Of a DNA stretch of 64,000 bases, positions 36,149 through 44,437 are shown in pieces (position 1 is the first letter of the stretch; every line of letters starts with the position of its first letter). The translations under genes and the position numbers were made by a program. The stretch lies in the NCBI RefSeq assembly GCF_041595635.1, contig NZ_JBFHJW010000004.1, positions 55,922-119,921 of the forward strand, given 5' to 3'. The DNA is from Labilibaculum sp041595635 (GTDB lineage: Bacteria > Bacteroidota > Bacteroidia > Bacteroidales > Marinifilaceae). Below the pieces are notes generated by a model. It was not told the origin of the DNA. It saw only the letters and a list, made by a program, of their open reading frames with translations, and searched no databases.

Positions 36149-36298
36149 TTACTTATCTGATTGTTCCGTATAATTTTCGAACCCTTTGAAAAAACCAGTT
36201 TTTACTTCTTTCCATTTTACAGCAATTCCCAACAAAAGGATAACTACAAAACCAATCATCAGCTTTTCGTTTAAACTAAGATCTTTTAACTTTCTCAT
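36149..36298 (-). CDS. Small single-span membrane protein, 49 residues
   Basis: A short frame from ATG 36298 to TAA 36149 encodes a basic N-terminus (MRKLKDLSLNEK), one hydrophobic segment (LMIGFVVILLLGIAV, about 13-27) and a charged tail with KTGFFKGFENY. It sits 36 nt after the acyl-CoA synthetase stop and 51 nt before the next membrane-protein gene, on the same strand. The organised topology and operon position support a real gene; I do not recognise a characterised family. Confidence 0.65.
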   Translation of the reverse strand: MRKLKDLSLNEKLMIGFVVILLLGIAVKWKEVKTGFFKGFENYTEQSDK

Positions 36299-36334
36299 CA
36301 CCTAAATATTTCTCCATGCATACTAATTTCGCAA

Positions 36335-38392
36335 TTATTTTTCAATTCGAATTCGAGCATCAACTGCTACAATCGCATTTTTATTTCCCAGCAAAGGATT
36401 CAAATCCATCTCAAAAATTTCAGGTGCAACCTTCATTAAGGCAGCAACTCGAGTAATTGCTTCGGCAAATTTAGACTCGTTCACAGGTTCCTGACCTCTT
36501 ACTCCTTTAATAATACCGTAGGATTTCAAACCACGAATCATATCTAAAGCTTCCTGATTCGAAACTGGAGCCAATGCCGCCTTCACATCTTTTAAAACTT
36601 CAACAAATATCCCTCCCAAACCACATAAAACAAGATGTCCAAATTTATCTTCACGCTTAGCACCGATAAAAACTTCGGTTCCACTTAGCATTTGTGCCAA
36701 CATAATGGCATAAGTATCTTTAATTTGCATCATTCTTTGAAATTCAGAGCGAAGAGTATCTTCATCACTAACATTTAAGCGAACACCACCAACATCAGAT
36801 TTATGAATAGGTCCAACTACTTTCATCACCAAAGGAAAACCAATCTTTTTAGCCAAAGTAACAATTTCCTCTTCGCTATCAGCAACACCTTCTCTGGCTC
36901 TTTCAATACCAGCAGCATCTAATAAATTATGAATTTGTTGTGGATTCAGATATCCATTTTCCGCCTCCTCAATAATCTTACGTATCTCAATTTCATTAAG
37001 AGTTGGCATTTGAATTTTTTCGGGTTGTGGCTTAGCTGTATGATAAACTTTCGCTAAAGCATCACCAAAAATCACCTCGTCGGGAAAATTGATTCTCCCT
37101 TTATTTAGAAAGTGCTGAATTTCATCTTTCACATTGATAACCGAAGGCAGAATAGGATAAATTGGCTTTTTACATTGCTTCATTTTCTCATCCAAAAGAT
37201 CGTACACATCGTAAACAGGAAACAGGCCTGGACTACCAAAGATCACCGCCATGGCATCAACCTGATCAAAATCATTTTCACAAGCATCGATAATATCCCC
37301 AAGCTGTTCTGCATTTCCCGTTGCCAAAAAATCAATCGGATTGCTCACCGATGAACCTGCGTATAACTTCGTTACCAATTCGTCGGCCTTGGGACCTTCA
37401 ATCGAAGGAACACATAAACCATTATTAGAAAGAGAATCTGTTAACATAACTGCAGGTCCGCCTGCATGAGTAATAATAGCAATATTTTTCCCTTTTAATT
37501 CAGGATGCATAAAAATGGAAGCGACTGTTACCAATTCATCGCGTCCCTTGCAACGGACAATTCCAGCTTTCCGAAATAAAGCATCAACAGCCACATCGGA
37601 ACTAGCCAAAGCTCCTGTATGAGAAGATGCCGCACGACTTCCTGCTTCGGAACCTCCAGATTTTATTGCAGCAATTTTACAACCTTTACGGATTAGAGAA
37701 GAAGCATGTTTTAGTAGTATTTCAGGCTTATCGATGTTCTCGATGTAGAGCAATTTAACCTTACTGCTAGTTTGTGGATCAAAACTTTCGTCCAAATATT
37801 TTAGAATCTCTTCCACTCCCAATTGAGCAGAATTCCCAACAGAATAAACACTCGCAAAAGACAATCCTTTCGGAACTCCGGACTCTAAAATAAAAACTGC
37901 TGTTGCTCCCGAACCGGTAACAAAATCACAACCATAGGGATTTAATACCGGTATTGGACTGGTAAATATTCCATTATAATTCGGATTGACCATTCCAATG
38001 CAATTCGGACCAATTAATGATCCTCCTACTGAGTTTACAATCTCAACAATATCCTGCTCCAATTTTGCCCCCTCTTGATTCTCCTCACTAAATCCAGCAG
38101 AAAGAATAATAAAAGCACGTGTGTTTTTATTCTCAGCGAGAATTTTCACTGTAGAAGGACAAAATTTAGCAGCAATGGCAATTATGGCCAAATCTACCTG
38201 AGGTAAATCGTTTAGATCTTTATAAGAACGCACTGATTGTACCTGATCCATTTTTGGGTTGGCAACATATAGTTTTCCCGAAAAGTTTCCATCAATAAGG
38301 TTTCTTAAGACTTTACCTCCAGGCTTTTGAACATCATCAGAACCTCCAACAACAACAATACTTTTAGGTTTTAGTAACTGTTCTGTTATCAT
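36335..38392 (-). CDS. ADP-forming acetate/acyl-CoA synthetase, fused alpha-beta
   Basis: Converts acyl-CoA, ADP and Pi to acid, CoA and ATP: the energy-conserving last step of peptide fermentation. The 685 residues hold a CoA-binding Rossmann domain (1 to about 130, SIVVVGGSD), two CoA-ligase domains with the phosphorylated His in ASSHTGALASSD (H258), and a C-terminal ATP-grasp domain (about 470-685, GFPLVMKVVGPIHKSDVGGV). All domains are in one chain, as in several bacterial and protist enzymes. It heads a leftward run with its own promoter and pairs logically with Kor. Confidence 0.93.
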   Translation of the reverse strand: MITEQLLKPKSIVVVGGSDDVQKPGGKVLRNLIDGNFSGKLYVANPKMDQVQSVRSYKDLNDLPQVDLAIIAIAAKFCPSTVKILAENKNTRAFIILSAGFSEENQEGAKLEQDIVEIVNSVGGSLIGPNCIGMVNPNYNGIFTSPIPVLNPYGCDFVTGSGATAVFILESGVPKGLSFASVYSVGNSAQLGVEEILKYLDESFDPQTSSKVKLLYIENIDKPEILLKHASSLIRKGCKIAAIKSGGSEAGSRAASSHTGALASSDVAVDALFRKAGIVRCKGRDELVTVASIFMHPELKGKNIAIITHAGGPAVMLTDSLSNNGLCVPSIEGPKADELVTKLYAGSSVSNPIDFLATGNAEQLGDIIDACENDFDQVDAMAVIFGSPGLFPVYDVYDLLDEKMKQCKKPIYPILPSVINVKDEIQHFLNKGRINFPDEVIFGDALAKVYHTAKPQPEKIQMPTLNEIEIRKIIEEAENGYLNPQQIHNLLDAAGIERAREGVADSEEEIVTLAKKIGFPLVMKVVGPIHKSDVGGVRLNVSDEDTLRSEFQRMMQIKDTYAIMLAQMLSGTEVFIGAKREDKFGHLVLCGLGGIFVEVLKDVKAALAPVSNQEALDMIRGLKSYGIIKGVRGQEPVNESKFAEAITRVAALMKVAPEIFEMDLNPLLGNKNAIVAVDARIRIEK

Positions 38393-38423
38393 TTTTCGCT
38401 ATTTAGTGTTTTGCTATTTTAAA

Positions 38424-38452
38424 CAAATGTAATAATAATCTATACCCAACAA
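38424..38452 (-). promoter_or_regulatory. Promoter for the acyl-CoA synthetase gene
   Basis: Minus-strand TTG (38452-38450), 18-bp spacer, TACATTTG (38431-38424), 31 nt before the start codon. Confidence 0.65.
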
Positions 38453-38616
38453 GGCTATCTCTCAAACAATCTGTAAGTAATAATAAACTTTTGCATAACA
38501 TTTTAACAATTTTAAAATCTCATTAGATCTAAAATTTACAAAAAAAAGTAATTCAGATTGTACCATTCAAAAATCGACTTTAGCAGAGACGATACAGAAA
38601 GCTAAATTATTATCAG

Positions 38617-38624
38617 TAATTTTG
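38617..38624 (+). promoter_or_regulatory. Probable -7 element for hydE
   Basis: TAATTTTG, 28 nt before the hydE start; no good -33 element is seen. Confidence 0.4.
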
Positions 38625-38652
38625 GTTTTGAACAAATAGTAGTTGAGTCCAT

Positions 38653-39738
38653 ATGACAGAAACATTTCAGCAAATATTAGAAAAAGATCAGTTATCAAAA
38701 GAAGATATCATTCGGTTGCTTCAATCTGCAAAAGAAGATGAAAAAGCTTTATTCGCAAAATCAAGCGACGTCAAACTAAAACACATTGGGCAAAATGTAC
38801 ACTTTCGTGGATTGATAGAATTCTCGAATATCTGTAAAAAAGATTGTTTGTATTGTGGTATTCGTGCCTCAAATGGCAAAGTGAATCGTTACGATATTGC
38901 CGATGAACAAATTCTTAAAGCTGCAAATTTTGCTTACCAACACAAATACGGATCTTTAGTTTTGCAATCGGGAGAACGTACTGACCCAGTCTTTGTTGAT
39001 CGAATAGAAAACTTACTACACGAAATTAAGAAACTTAGCAATAACGAATTGGGCATAACCATTTCGCTAGGAGAACAAAAGCGGGAAACCTACCAAAAAT
39101 GGTTTGATGCAGGAGCTCATCGATATTTACTTAGAATAGAATCGAGCAATGCTGAATTGTACGAAAAAATTCACCCTAAAAACCAAAATCATTCGCACTC
39201 AACAAGACTTAAGTGCTTGCAATATTTAAAACAAATCGGCTATCAAACCGGCACCGGTGTGATGATTGGTCTTCCTTTTCAAACCTATGAAGATCTCGCC
39301 AATGATATTTTATTCATGAAAGGTTTCGATATTGATATGGTAGGCATGGGACCTTTTATTGAACACGATCAAACTCCTTTGTACCAATACAAAGATCAGC
39401 TAATGAGCTTGAGTGATCGATTTCGATTGAGCCTAAAAATGATAGCTGTGCTCCGAATTGTAATGAAAGACATTAACATTGCCGCAGCCACGGCACTTCA
39501 AGCAATCGATCCGCTGGGAAGAGAAAAAGCACTTCGCATTGGTGCTAACATTATTATGCCCAACATTACACCAACATTGGAAAGGGCAAACTATTTACTG
39601 TATCAGAACAAACCTTGTATTGACGAAGGTGCCGAGGATTGCACCAACTGTATGGAAGCCAGAATAAACATGGCCGATGGAAAAATTGCATACGGAGAAT
39701 GGGGTGACTCTCAACATTTTAAAAAGCGAGTAAAATAA
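38653..39738 (+). CDS. hydE: [FeFe]-hydrogenase maturase HydE (radical SAM)
   Basis: Radical SAM enzyme that acts in assembly of the H-cluster diiron subsite. The 361 residues carry the SAM cluster motif C-x3-C-x2-C (Cys 61, 65, 68 in CKKDCLYCGIRAS), the biotin-synthase-like barrel (TGTGVMIGLPFQTYEDL), and the C-terminal auxiliary-cluster cysteines in CIDEGAEDCTNC (C-x7-C-x2-C), as in HydE enzymes with an accessory cluster. It is convergent with hydG across a shared terminator. HydF is not in the window. Confidence 0.95.
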   Translation: MTETFQQILEKDQLSKEDIIRLLQSAKEDEKALFAKSSDVKLKHIGQNVHFRGLIEFSNICKKDCLYCGIRASNGKVNRYDIADEQILKAANFAYQHKYGSLVLQSGERTDPVFVDRIENLLHEIKKLSNNELGITISLGEQKRETYQKWFDAGAHRYLLRIESSNAELYEKIHPKNQNHSHSTRLKCLQYLKQIGYQTGTGVMIGLPFQTYEDLANDILFMKGFDIDMVGMGPFIEHDQTPLYQYKDQLMSLSDRFRLSLKMIAVLRIVMKDINIAAATALQAIDPLGREKALRIGANIIMPNITPTLERANYLLYQNKPCIDEGAEDCTNCMEARINMADGKIAYGEWGDSQHFKKRVK

Positions 39739-39754
39739 TCAAACGAATACAATC

Positions 39755-39785
39755 AAAAAAAGTGCCCAAACCAGGCACTTTTAGT
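39755..39785. terminator. Bidirectional terminator between hydE and hydG
   Basis: AAAAGTGCC (39758-39766) pairs with GGCACTTTT (39774-39782), flanked by A- and T-runs. Confidence 0.85.
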
Positions 39786-39806
39786 ATTTTGTAACTTGAA
39801 CTGAAT

Positions 39807-41240
39807 TTAATAATACAAATCCCTTTCTCCATTTTTCACTTTTTCGAGTCGAATAAGCAAATCGTCAATTTTCTGAATATCTTTTAATTCTCCGATCTTT
39901 TCTTCAATTAACTCATAACCTTTACGCTTCATCCCAACAGAGCCGTAATCTTCCAGATATTCAGCTAAAGTTAAAATTGCATTTTGCGTACAAAATCGTT
40001 TGATAAAACCAGGAACCGAGAATTCCATAAAATGTTCTCCTGTTCTTCCTTTTCGGTAGCAGGCCGTGCAAAAAGATGGCAAATATTTTTTATCGAGCAA
40101 TTCATCAATCACTTCAGCTAAACTACGAGGATCACCGATTTCAAATTGTTCCTGCTCCAACTTTTGCGCTTTGGCATTGTCTTCGGAATAACCGCCCAAT
40201 TGAATATTCGTTCCCGCATCAATCTGTGAAACACCCAATTTTATAACCTCTTCGCGAATTTCTTTACTTTCTCGTGCGGTTAAAATCATTCCTGTATAAG
40301 GAACTGCAAGTCGTAAAATCGCAACCAATCGAATAAAATCAGCATCACTCACCTCAAATTCGGGATCGATATTAGAATCGGATGCCGCTTTAATTCTTGG
40401 AAAAGAAATGGTGTGCGGACCGACATTATAACATGCCTCGAAATGATTCACATGACGAAGCAAACCAAGAACCTCATATTTCCAATCGTATAAGCCAAAT
40501 AGAGCTCCTATACCCACATCATCAATTAAAGCTTCCTGCGCTCTGTCTAAACCGGTTAATCGCCAATTAAAATCCTTCTTTTTACCACTCAAGTGATATT
40601 TAGCATAAGCTTCTCGATGATAGGTTTCCTGAAAAATTTGGTAGGTTCCTATTCCTGCTGCTTTCACTTTTTTATAACCTTCAATATCTAAAGGTGCTGC
40701 ATTAATATTTACCCGACGAATTTCACCATTACCAGACTTTACATCATAAACTGTACGCACGGAATCGGCAATAAAATCAGCATCATAAAGAGGATGTTCA
40801 CCATAAACTAAAATTAATCGTTTTTGTCCATTATCCTCTAATGCCGTCACCTCACCTTTTATCTGATCGTGATTAAGAGTCGTTCTTTTTTGCTTTGTAT
40901 TGGAAGCTCGAAAACCACAGTATGTACAATTATTCACACACTTATTCCCAATATAAAGAGGCGCAAAAATCACAATTCTATCACCATACACTTTTTCTTT
41001 CAACTCTCTAGCACCCTGCTTAATCTCTTCAATCAATTCAGGATCCTCTGTTTTCAATAAAACGGCTGTTTCCTGAAGACTCAGGCGATTTTTATCTAGA
41101 GATTTTTGAATGATTTTTCGAACATTATCTTTTGTAGCTTTAGCTTTATCTAAAATTTCCCAGATTTCAGATTCATCGATAAAAGGTTTCATTCTCTCAT
41201 CCTTTATTCGATACTCCTGAGGTTTGTATATCATTCTCAT
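39807..41240 (-). CDS. hydG: [FeFe]-hydrogenase maturase HydG (radical SAM tyrosine lyase)
   Basis: Cleaves tyrosine to supply the CO and cyanide ligands of the H-cluster. The 477 residues contain the SAM cluster motif CVNNCTYCGFRASN (about 95-110) and, near the C-terminus, CTAC followed 22 residues later by the Cys of IKRFC: the CX2CX22C motif that binds the auxiliary cluster and sets HydG apart from ThiH. Length is typical. A start two codons in (ATG 41234) is equally possible. A short inverted repeat lies about 100 nt upstream. Confidence 0.96.
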   Translation of the reverse strand: MRMIYKPQEYRIKDERMKPFIDESEIWEILDKAKATKDNVRKIIQKSLDKNRLSLQETAVLLKTEDPELIEEIKQGARELKEKVYGDRIVIFAPLYIGNKCVNNCTYCGFRASNTKQKRTTLNHDQIKGEVTALEDNGQKRLILVYGEHPLYDADFIADSVRTVYDVKSGNGEIRRVNINAAPLDIEGYKKVKAAGIGTYQIFQETYHREAYAKYHLSGKKKDFNWRLTGLDRAQEALIDDVGIGALFGLYDWKYEVLGLLRHVNHFEACYNVGPHTISFPRIKAASDSNIDPEFEVSDADFIRLVAILRLAVPYTGMILTARESKEIREEVIKLGVSQIDAGTNIQLGGYSEDNAKAQKLEQEQFEIGDPRSLAEVIDELLDKKYLPSFCTACYRKGRTGEHFMEFSVPGFIKRFCTQNAILTLAEYLEDYGSVGMKRKGYELIEEKIGELKDIQKIDDLLIRLEKVKNGERDLYY

Positions 41241-41340
41241 ATTTCGTACTGTATTTAACTGGAAATTCCCTTTTTTCAGATCGCAAAATTTGGACTGAAC
41301 TTATTTGTTTCCAGCCTAAAATTATACAATATTATTTTGT

Positions 41341-41357
41341 TTCGCCAATAAGGCGAA
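41341..41357. repeat. Short inverted repeat upstream of hydG
   Basis: TTCGCC (41341-41346) and GGCGAA (41352-41357) form a 6-bp perfect repeat around AATAA. It lies about 100 nt before hydG and could be an operator or a leader hairpin; no T-run follows on the minus strand. Confidence 0.4.
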
Positions 41358-41390
41358 TATTCATCTCTTAAAATTTATCAAAAAGAAGAC

Positions 41391-41420
41391 AAAAAAAATC
41401 CGTAGCACAACTGCTACGGA
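41391..41420 (-). terminator. Terminator after the outer-membrane barrel gene
   Basis: Minus-strand TCCGTAGCA (41420-41412) pairs with TGCTACGGA (41407-41399), 4-nt loop, then eight T residues. Confidence 0.9.
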
Positions 41421-41447
41421 CTTAAATATCTTAATTAAAGACCACTT

Positions 41448-42740
41448 CTAATTATACTTTTGCTTCATAAACCAACGTTCGAACAAGCTAAATTCAAGAG
41501 TGATCTTCCCATAATCCTCACGCACATTGTCATTAACTGTAGTTCCCATCTGTCCGAATTCAAAAGCAACATTAATGACACCCTTATCTCGAGATAAAGG
41601 AATTCCCAATCCGCATGTCACAGCACGAGTTGAGATATTCTCACCATTCACCTTTATATAACCAGTATCATAAAAAGCTCCAAATCGATAGGTAAGTTTT
41701 TTAACAAATTTTGTCTCGTAGCCAGAATTTTGTGAATAACTCACGCCAACACTAAACTTATCTCTATCTTCAAGTTCGTTTTGTTCATTAAATATCTCCG
41801 TATCACTCCATTTTTCATGAAGGTAATCGGCACCCACCCAAAGTTGCTTATTTTTGGTTAAACCAACGCCCAAAGCATAAGTCATTGGAACATCAAATGA
41901 ACCTCTATTTAAACTATTTTCATAGATAGTATCTCCAGTACTTGAAGCATAATTGGTTACAACAATACGTTCCTTAGCACTAACACCTATTTTAGGTTGA
42001 AATTTAGCTCCCAGAGAAAAATCCCACTCACGATTTAAACTTCCATGATATTGAGCACCCATATTTACAAAAACCCCTTGAGAAATCATTTCTTCTTCAC
42101 TCACATATGAATAAGACGATTCTTCCAGTACTAAATACTCTGCATGTGTATTATTTCCAAAAATAAAAATAGTATTTAACCCTAAATGAAAATTCTCAGA
42201 AACCTTAAAACCATTGGTCCAAACCAGCTGATTCAAACCTCCATTACCAGTCACCGTACGCTGATAATAATCAGTTCCTCCGGTAACCGTTTCGATGGTA
42301 GTAATTTCGTAGCCGACATTTGTATAAGGAACCAAGGAAATAGCAGTAGAAATAAGAGGAGAAACGCGAAAACCAAAAGCCAACTGAGTTAGGTTATTAT
42401 CAGAAAAGCTATCCGATTCACCTTTTTGATTCAATTTGGAATTTTTAGAAACCATCCCTACATTAAAAATAAATTTTAAACTATCGATACCTGCTAAGGA
42501 AGCTGGATTATCGATGGCTAAATATCCTCCACTTTTATAGGACAATCCACCTCCACCTAGGGCGCTACTAACGGCACTAGAACTTTCGGCTAATTCACCT
42601 AACCCAAAATAAGAGTAAGGAGAAGACGTGTTATTTTGGGCAGTTACAGCAAACTCTCCCATTACCAATAAAAAAATACTGAGAATTGTAATTCTCTTTA
42701 TTATAAATGATGAGAAGTTATTCTTCGTCCTGAACCACAT
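41448..42740 (-). CDS. Outer-membrane beta-barrel protein, OMPP1/FadL-like
   Basis: A 430-residue exported protein with a long basic N-terminus, hydrophobic core and cleavage near FAVTAQ. The mature start SPYSYFGLGELAESSSA, the LAIDNPASLAG segment and alternating hydrophobic strands to the end resemble FadL/OMPP1-type hydrocarbon transport barrels of Bacteroidota. ATG 42740 gives a 23-nt overlap with the DUF4270 gene; another ATG at 42782 would overlap by 65 nt and is less likely. Overlap implies translational coupling with DUF4270. The ligand is unknown. Confidence 0.75.
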   Translation of the reverse strand: MWFRTKNNFSSFIIKRITILSIFLLVMGEFAVTAQNNTSSPYSYFGLGELAESSSAVSSALGGGGLSYKSGGYLAIDNPASLAGIDSLKFIFNVGMVSKNSKLNQKGESDSFSDNNLTQLAFGFRVSPLISTAISLVPYTNVGYEITTIETVTGGTDYYQRTVTGNGGLNQLVWTNGFKVSENFHLGLNTIFIFGNNTHAEYLVLEESSYSYVSEEEMISQGVFVNMGAQYHGSLNREWDFSLGAKFQPKIGVSAKERIVVTNYASSTGDTIYENSLNRGSFDVPMTYALGVGLTKNKQLWVGADYLHEKWSDTEIFNEQNELEDRDKFSVGVSYSQNSGYETKFVKKLTYRFGAFYDTGYIKVNGENISTRAVTCGLGIPLSRDKGVINVAFEFGQMGTTVNDNVREDYGKITLEFSLFERWFMKQKYN

Positions 42741-44088
42741 AAGTTGCTTCAATTTTAAATTCAAAATCAGTTGCTTTGTCATTTGTTAATACCATTCTAT
42801 CTGTAGAATTACTCAATGAAGATGATTCTAAAGAAATCAATAAAGTATTCGTATCATCATCCCCGTCAGTAAGTACATCGTTAAAATGTGAAGTTACATC
42901 AAACGTGAAATAAGATTCCTCACCATATTCCTCATCCTCGTAAAACACAGAAGTTAATGCAGCTCCAGAACTAGAATACAACGCTGATTCAATATCATTA
43001 TAATCATCACAAGTATACAGATTGAATGAGTCAGGTAAAGGATACAAATCGTCATCGTAAGATCCTATAGCTGGGTAAAAAATCAGCTTTGCTTTCAATA
43101 GTGATCCTGCTAAACCTAAAGTAGATAGATTTTCAATATAAGGAATTATCAATTTGGTCATTAATCCAATTCCACCTTGTATAAAGGTACGTTGTCCTGC
43201 ATCTTCAGAAGACAGATCATATTTTTGCTCCACAAGTTTCTCCAAAGGGGTACCCGTTCGATCCGATTGATAGTTCGAGAATACATAAGAAGATGATCCT
43301 ATTGGAAAATCGTGATAGAGAACCTCATCACTATCGGTAGTTGTACTAGTTTCATGATAGTACAAACGAATATACATTAAGGTATCATTCGATGTCTGAA
43401 AATTTAATATTGTTGCATCATCATCAACTGCTGGCCGCAATGAAACTCCCTCAAGGTAATTTTCCCATTCTGCACTAGCTTGTAGTGTTTCGTCATGATC
43501 AATAGCCATATCAATTAGTTCCTGACCGAATTCATCTGACAAATTCATTCTAAAATTATATTCATCACCACTATCACTTGTACGCATAGGTCTTGCCGTA
43601 AAAGTCTTGCTTCCTAGGGGCACAGTATCAATTTCGAAACTACTTACATTATACAGATATTCATTTCCACTTTCATCTTCTTCCAACTCCATTTCTTCGG
43701 TAACCCGATATAAATTTAAGGTCTGGCTAACCGTTGTATCCCCATAATAATCTTCATCATAATAAGTAACAAACACAATGGAATCATAAACCGGATCATC
43801 ATTCGCTTCCAAATCAAAAGAACCACCTAAACCTATCTTAGTAAAACCATTGGAAGTAACTGTTCCCAAATAAGGATCAACGTATCTACCAACAGTCATC
43901 ACATCCGCATCAGAGGTAGCTATTGAATCAAGAATTACTGTAGAGGCGTAAATTGTAAACGTATCGATTAAGCGAACGTCAGTAGAATTATCAACTAAAT
44001 CTTCACCAATTTCATGCTCTTCATAATCATCAGAACAGCTAATGAAAAAAACGGATACCAGTAAAAAAAACAAACTTATTTTTTGCAT
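42718..44088 (-). CDS. DUF4270 family lipoprotein
   Basis: A 456-residue acidic lipoprotein with lipobox FISC (about Cys18) followed by an Asp/Glu-rich tether. Family features seen: IGEDLVDNSTDVRLIDTFTI near the N-terminus, the GRYVDPYLGTVTSNGFTKI block and the later beta-rich half. DUF4270 proteins are confined to Bacteroidota and uncharacterised; they are often found near glycosyltransferases or OM proteins. It overlaps the following barrel gene and diverges from the Kelch lipoprotein gene. Confidence 0.88.
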   Translation of the reverse strand: MQKISLFFLLVSVFFISCSDDYEEHEIGEDLVDNSTDVRLIDTFTIYASTVILDSIATSDADVMTVGRYVDPYLGTVTSNGFTKIGLGGSFDLEANDDPVYDSIVFVTYYDEDYYGDTTVSQTLNLYRVTEEMELEEDESGNEYLYNVSSFEIDTVPLGSKTFTARPMRTSDSGDEYNFRMNLSDEFGQELIDMAIDHDETLQASAEWENYLEGVSLRPAVDDDATILNFQTSNDTLMYIRLYYHETSTTTDSDEVLYHDFPIGSSSYVFSNYQSDRTGTPLEKLVEQKYDLSSEDAGQRTFIQGGIGLMTKLIIPYIENLSTLGLAGSLLKAKLIFYPAIGSYDDDLYPLPDSFNLYTCDDYNDIESALYSSSGAALTSVFYEDEEYGEESYFTFDVTSHFNDVLTDGDDDTNTLLISLESSSLSNSTDRMVLTNDKATDFEFKIEATYVVQDEE

Positions 44089-44437
44089 ATTTTCAGTATT
44101 CTAATATAAAGTTCAACAAAGAAAATCAAATTCAAGGAAGGAATGAACTTTTATAGATAAATCAATTAAAATTATCGGACAAATGTAATTAAAATATCGA
44201 CAACCCCTAAGTTCCGTGAGGAATTGTTAATTTTTCTAAATTAATTACGGTTTTTTTAGAAATAGAAAAGATATCATTTAGTTTTTTATTTATATTTGTC
44301 GATCAGATAAAATACCCGGGTATTATATACAAGATTATAGACTCCTGTTTTATACCTATACAATTATGGATTAAATTAAAGATAACATAACGGTTATTTG
44401 GCCCGGAAACAAATTTAACTTTGAAAAATCATAACAA
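44089..44437. promoter_or_regulatory. Divergent control region between DUF4270 and Kelch genes
   Basis: About 350 bp. On the minus strand TACATTTG (44187-44180) is a -7 match for DUF4270; on the plus strand TATATTTG (44291-44298) is a -7 match for the Kelch gene. Neither has a clear TTTG at standard spacing. A 14-bp palindrome (44311-44324) lies just downstream of the plus-strand element, at a position suited to repression. Confidence 0.5.
44311..44324. repeat. Perfect 14-bp palindrome AATACCCGGGTATT
   Basis: A GC-centred palindrome in otherwise very AT-rich DNA, 13 nt after the candidate TATATTTG element and 113 nt upstream of the Kelch start. It could be an operator. Confidence 0.65.

Noticed and set aside
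42741..42782. Longer start for the outer-membrane barrel protein
   Set aside because: It would overlap DUF4270 by 65 nt and add a non-signal-like Leu/Lys stretch; ATG 42740 gives a better signal peptide.
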